DNA of 64,000 nt from CAKSQL01 sp045649415. GTDB taxonomy: Bacteria > Bacillota > Clostridia > UBA1381. The stretch lies in contig JAZRPY010000024.1 in the NCBI GenBank assembly GCA_045649415.1, forward strand, positions 40,220 to 104,219, read 5' to 3'. Positions within the stretch are counted from its first letter, which is position 1. Every line of letters begins with the position of its first letter. The position numbers and the translations under genes were made by a program. This document shows, one piece after another, positions 60,760-64,000 of this stretch. The notes beneath the pieces were generated by a model. That model did no database searches. It was not told the origin of the DNA and saw only the letters and a program-made list of their open reading frames with translations.

Positions 60760-61902
60760 TTAATTTTTTCTCCAAACCATTTTATCAACTACACCTGTGT
60801 AGCTTTGAATAAGCTTTACTACCTTCACCGACACATTCTCGTCAACATAATCGGGAACAGGTATTCCATATGCCATATCCTCATTCATTGAAACTGCAGT
60901 ATCAACTGCCTGTAAAACCTGTTTTTCGGTTATGCCTGCTAAGATAAAGTTGCCCTTATCCAGTGCCTCAGGTCTTTCAGTGCTTGTTCTTATGCAGATT
61001 GCAGGGAAAGGCTTTCCAATCGATAAAAAGAAGCTGCTTTCCTCAGGCAGTGTGCCACTGTCGGACACAACTGCAAAGGCATTCATTTGCAAATTGTTGT
61101 AATCGTGGAAGCCCAAAGGCTCGTGACGAATTACTCGCTTATCAAATTCAAAGCCTCTTTGCTCGATATACTTCTTACTCCTTGGATGGCAGGAGTATAA
61201 AACAGGCATATCATATTTTTTTGCCATAGCATTCACTGCGTTCATTAGTGAGAAGAAGTTTTTCTCATCATCAATATTTTCCTCTCTGTGAGCAGAAAGC
61301 AAGATATACTTTTTCTTTTCAAGACCAAGCTTTGTTAAGATATCACTTTTCTCAATTTTTTCTAAATTGTTATGCAATACCTCTGCCATTGGTGAGCCGA
61401 CCACATAAGTTCTTTCCTTTGGTGTGCCTGCTGCATTTAAATATCTTCTTGCATGCTCGGAGTAGCACAAGTTCACATCTGCAGTCACATCCACAATTCT
61501 TCTGTTAGTTTCCTCGGGCAAGCACTCATCAAAGCACCTATTCCCTGCTTCCATATGGAAAATAGGGATATGTAATCTTTTTGCACCAATCACTGACAAG
61601 CAAGAGTTAGTATCCCCCAAAACTAAAACTGCATCAGGCTTTACCTCCTGCATAAGCTTATACGATTTTGCAATTATATTACCAATTGTTTCTCCCAAAT
61701 CCTGACCAACACTATCAAGATAATAATCAGGTGCTCTTAGACCTAAATCATCAAAAAATACTTGATTTAAAGTGTAGTCATAATTCTGGCCCGTATGCAC
61801 AAGAATTTGCTCAAAATATTTGTCACAAGCCTTTATGCAGGCTGAAAGCCTTATTATTTCAGGACGAGTTCCTATTATTGTCATTAGCTTTAACTTTTCC
61901 AT
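60760..61902 (-). CDS. capG: UDP-N-acetylglucosamine 2-epimerase family, likely UDP-L-FucNAc-forming CapG/FnlC
   Basis: 380 residues. Opening KLKLMTIIGTRPEIIRLSA (residues 3-21), HTGQNYDYTLNQVFFDDLGL (36-55), VLGDTNSCLSV (about 93-103), HMEAGNRCFDECLPEETNRR (about 115-134), LLSAHREENID (about 206) and SDSGTLPEESSFF (about 288) match the WecB/CapG fold. Alone it could be a UDP-GlcNAc 2-epimerase, but the company of CapF and CapE places it as the last step, C2 epimerisation of UDP-2-acetamido-2,6-dideoxy-L-talose to UDP-N-acetyl-L-fucosamine. Two bases separate it from capF. Confidence 0.9.
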   Translation of the reverse strand: MEKLKLMTIIGTRPEIIRLSACIKACDKYFEQILVHTGQNYDYTLNQVFFDDLGLRAPDYYLDSVGQDLGETIGNIIAKSYKLMQEVKPDAVLVLGDTNSCLSVIGAKRLHIPIFHMEAGNRCFDECLPEETNRRIVDVTADVNLCYSEHARRYLNAAGTPKERTYVVGSPMAEVLHNNLEKIEKSDILTKLGLEKKKYILLSAHREENIDDEKNFFSLMNAVNAMAKKYDMPVLYSCHPRSKKYIEQRGFEFDKRVIRHEPLGFHDYNNLQMNAFAVVSDSGTLPEESSFFLSIGKPFPAICIRTSTERPEALDKGNFILAGITEKQVLQAVDTAVSMNEDMAYGIPVPDYVDENVSVKVVKLIQSYTGVVDKMVWRKN

Positions 61903-61904
61903 TT

Positions 61905-63047
61905 TTATACCTCCAGATAAAATGTGTCGGGCTTATCAGGGTCGAAGCATTCGTTACACCACATAAATGTAACCATATCACTATCCCCTAAATTTTCTAT
62001 GTTGTGAGTATATCCCACAGGGATATCCACAACCTCTAATTTATCACTACTCACATAATATTCTATTATATCATCACTGCCAACTTTTCTGAATCTTATA
62101 ACACCCTTACCACTTACCACCAGAAACTTTTCGTTTTTGGTGTTATGCCAGTGATTACCCTTAACAATCCCCGGCTTTGAAATATTCACTGAAAACTGGC
62201 CTCTCTCTGCAGTTCTTATAATCTCCGTGAAGGAGCCTCTTTGGTCAACATTCATTTTCAATGGATAGGAAAATTTGTCCTCAGGCAAAAAGGAAAGATA
62301 TGTGCTATACAGCTTTTTAGCAAAACCATCCTGCATATTAGCAACGCTTCTGTCCTCTCTGCTATTTTTGAAGGAATATATCAAATCAACAATCTCTCCC
62401 AATGTGATTTTATGAACAATGGGAACATAACAATATTCCTTCTCCCTTGTTTCCTTATTATCCAATGCATTTATAAACTCACTGACTACATCATCAATAT
62501 ATACTAAATTCATCTCAACTGCTCTGTCATTTACCTGTATCGGCAAATCCCTTGCAACATTGTGACAGAAGGTTGCAACAGCACTATTGTAGTTCGGTCT
62601 TGACCATTTACCAAACACATTGGGCAGACGATAAACTAATGTCTTTACACCATTTTCCTCGCCATAGCTGAAGATTAAGTCCTCACCTGCTTTTTTGCTT
62701 TTACCATACTCGTTATCGCGAGTTGCCTGAATTGAAGATGTGATTAACACAGGTGCTTTGTTGTTATTCTTTTTCAAGGACTCCAACAGGGTAGAGGTAA
62801 ATCCAAAATTACCTTCCATAAACTCCTTTTCGTCCTTTGGTCTGTTCACCCCTGCCAGATGGAACACAAAGTCAGCTTTTTTTGTGAACTCATCCAACTT
62901 CTCTATAGGGGTATCAATATCAAATTCAAGAATTTCTATATCCTTTGATATTGAAAAGGTTTTGTCCTTTTCATCACGGATATTTTTCAAGGCTTCCACT
63001 AAATTTTTCCCCACAAAGCCCTTTGCACCGGTAACTAAAATATTCAT
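61905..63047 (-). CDS. capF: UDP-2-acetamido-2,6-dideoxy-hexulose reductase CapF (SDR plus cupin)
   Basis: 380 residues, a bifunctional enzyme that epimerises (cupin) and reduces (SDR) the CapE product. N-terminal NADPH-binding ILVTGAKGFVGKNL (3-16), FHLAGVNRP (about 67-75), catalytic Tyr/Lys in NEYGKSKKAGED (about 118), and the C-terminal cupin from about 255 with GNHWHNTKNEKFLVVSG (zinc His pair, about 313). The two-domain fusion is diagnostic of CapF-like proteins. Between capE (4 bases upstream) and capG. Confidence 0.95.
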   Translation of the reverse strand: MNILVTGAKGFVGKNLVEALKNIRDEKDKTFSISKDIEILEFDIDTPIEKLDEFTKKADFVFHLAGVNRPKDEKEFMEGNFGFTSTLLESLKKNNNKAPVLITSSIQATRDNEYGKSKKAGEDLIFSYGEENGVKTLVYRLPNVFGKWSRPNYNSAVATFCHNVARDLPIQVNDRAVEMNLVYIDDVVSEFINALDNKETREKEYCYVPIVHKITLGEIVDLIYSFKNSREDRSVANMQDGFAKKLYSTYLSFLPEDKFSYPLKMNVDQRGSFTEIIRTAERGQFSVNISKPGIVKGNHWHNTKNEKFLVVSGKGVIRFRKVGSDDIIEYYVSSDKLEVVDIPVGYTHNIENLGDSDMVTFMWCNECFDPDKPDTFYLEV

Positions 63048-63051
63048 TATC

Positions 63052-64000
63052 TTAATTCTCCTGCTTTTTTAGCTCTTCTCTTATATACTCCAACGACAAC
63101 AGCTTGTCCTTTACCTGCTCAACGCTTAGAAGCTCTGTGTTGCTTGAGTTAAACTCGGACAATTTAGTTCTTTCCACATTTCCGTCCTTGAAATATTTAT
63201 CGTAATTTAAATCTCTCTTGTCTGCAGGAACTCTGTAGAAATCACCCATATCAATGGCATTTAGGCACTCCTCATTGGTTAAAAGGGTTTCATATAGCTT
63301 TTCACCATGACGGATACCAATAACCTTAATTGGAGATTTATCCTCCTTGTCAAACAACTCCTTAACTGCCTTTGCAAGCACCTCAATTGTGCAGGCAGGT
63401 GCTTTTTGCACCATAATGTCACCACTCTCGGCATTCTGGAATGCAAATAAAACAAGGTCAACTGCTTCCTCTAAGGACATAATAAATCTTGTCATATTTG
63501 GCTCTGTTAAGGTTATTGGGCTTCCACTTCTTATCTGGTCAATCCACAAAGGAATAACCGAACCACGAGAACACATAACATTTCCATAACGAGTGCAGGA
63601 AATTATAGTTTCAATACTCTGTCTTGACTTTGCAACCACAACCTTTTCCATCATAGCCTTGGATGTGCCCATTGCATTTACAGGGTATGCAGCCTTATCT
63701 GTTGATAAGCAAATGACCTTACCAACCCCTGCCTCAATTGCAGCAGTCAGAACATTGTCTGTTCCCAACACATTTGTTTTCACTGCTTCAACAGGGAAAA
63801 ATTCGCACGACGGAACCTGCTTTAATGCTGCTGCATGGAAAATATAGTCCACCCCATGCATCGCATTTTTAACGCTCTGCAAATCCCTTACATCTCCTAT
63901 GTAGAATTTTATCTTGTTGCTTAACTCCCCGAATTTTGCCTGATATTCGTGACGCATATCGTCCTGCTTTTTTTCATCTCGGGAAAAAATTCTTATTTCC
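63052..64000 (-). CDS. capE: UDP-N-acetylglucosamine 4,6-dehydratase (inverting) CapE/FnlA, partial
   Basis: The frame runs off the window's right end: codons before the internal ATG (63957) read EIRIFSRDEKKQDDMRHEYQ, continuous with the family. Motifs present: FHAAALKQVPSCEF, LSTDKAAYPVNAMGTSKAMM (the Met at the usual Tyr place, with K, as in CapE), and FIMSLEEAVDLVLFAF. First step from UDP-GlcNAc to UDP-N-acetyl-L-fucosamine, the N-terminal Rossmann Gly motif being off-window. The gene probably belongs to a capsule or exopolysaccharide cluster that continues beyond 64000. Confidence 0.94.
   Translation of the reverse strand, partial: EIRIFSRDEKKQDDMRHEYQAKFGELSNKIKFYIGDVRDLQSVKNAMHGVDYIFHAAALKQVPSCEFFPVEAVKTNVLGTDNVLTAAIEAGVGKVICLSTDKAAYPVNAMGTSKAMMEKVVVAKSRQSIETIISCTRYGNVMCSRGSVIPLWIDQIRSGSPITLTEPNMTRFIMSLEEAVDLVLFAFQNAESGDIMVQKAPACTIEVLAKAVKELFDKEDKSPIKVIGIRHGEKLYETLLTNEECLNAIDMGDFYRVPADKRDLNYDKYFKDGNVERTKLSEFNSSNTELLSVEQVKDKLLSLEYIREELKKQEN

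Overview
The window is AT-rich DNA from a spore-forming, low-GC member of the Firmicutes, almost certainly class Clostridia and plausibly near Lachnospiraceae. Evidence: spoIIP and spoVG, ftsQ-ftsZ with no ftsA between them, hrcA-grpE-dnaK under a perfect CIRCE element, a CD1247-type zinc-ribbon protein, meso-diaminopimelate dehydrogenase, an SLH-domain surface protein, and frequent GTG/TTG starts behind strong GGAGG-type ribosome sites. Genus cannot be fixed from the sequence alone. No rRNA, tRNA, CRISPR array or intact insertion sequence was seen.

Layout. 1-2 kb: end of ftsQ and ftsZ. 2-3.3 kb: secreted NlpC/P60 hydrolase. 3.6-10.2 kb, minus strand: murC-mntP-mnmA-trkA-trkH and a decayed YczE-like membrane gene. 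10.5-10.9 kb: spoVG. 11-21 kb, minus strand: hrcA-grpE-dnaK, then dnaJ with its own promoter followed by divergent hisD-like and hisB-like genes, spoIIP, a palindromic repeat array, and lepA. 21-27.6 kb: hemW, a (Cys-Asp)10 repeat protein, efp, nhaC, an M24 peptidase, and thiT behind a readable TPP riboswitch. 27.6-33.6 kb: BspA-type leucine-rich repeat protein, LOG-family protein, AbrB regulator, a dead leuA, GNAT, asnA, and a DUF896 gene. 33.8-42.2 kb: a 32-residue Cys-rich membrane peptide, an APC permease, and a maltose/maltodextrin unit (phosphorylase, EIIABC PTS, MapP-like phosphatase, MalQ). 42.2-46.8 kb: ddh, SLH protein, an inverted-repeat element, F5/8-type-C domain protein, AraC regulator.

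46.8-54.4 kb is a compact nine-gene minus-strand catabolic operon: two zinc alcohol dehydrogenases, an AEC carrier, a mutarotase-like protein, an SDR, a UlaG-like metallo-beta-lactamase, a cupin, DeoC and a PfkB kinase. The order implies oxidation and isomerisation of an unidentified sugar or polyol, ending in phosphorylation and aldol cleavage to acetaldehyde. 54.5-58.7 kb holds a membrane-anchored GH26-like protein and a polar amino acid ABC transporter. 58.8-60.7 kb holds a phage tail-fibre-like collagen-repeat gene and a small partner behind a strong promoter carrying a LexA (SOS) box. 60.8-64 kb is capG-capF-capE for UDP-N-acetyl-L-fucosamine; capE runs off the end.

The most interesting items are the HisD/HisB-like pair with altered metal and substrate residues, the nine-gene sugar operon with an SDR lacking its catalytic Tyr, the SOS-box-controlled collagen-like gene, and the array of ATATCG/CGATAT hairpins between spoIIP and lepA. 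All functions are inferred from sequence reading and recalled family motifs; no database search was run.
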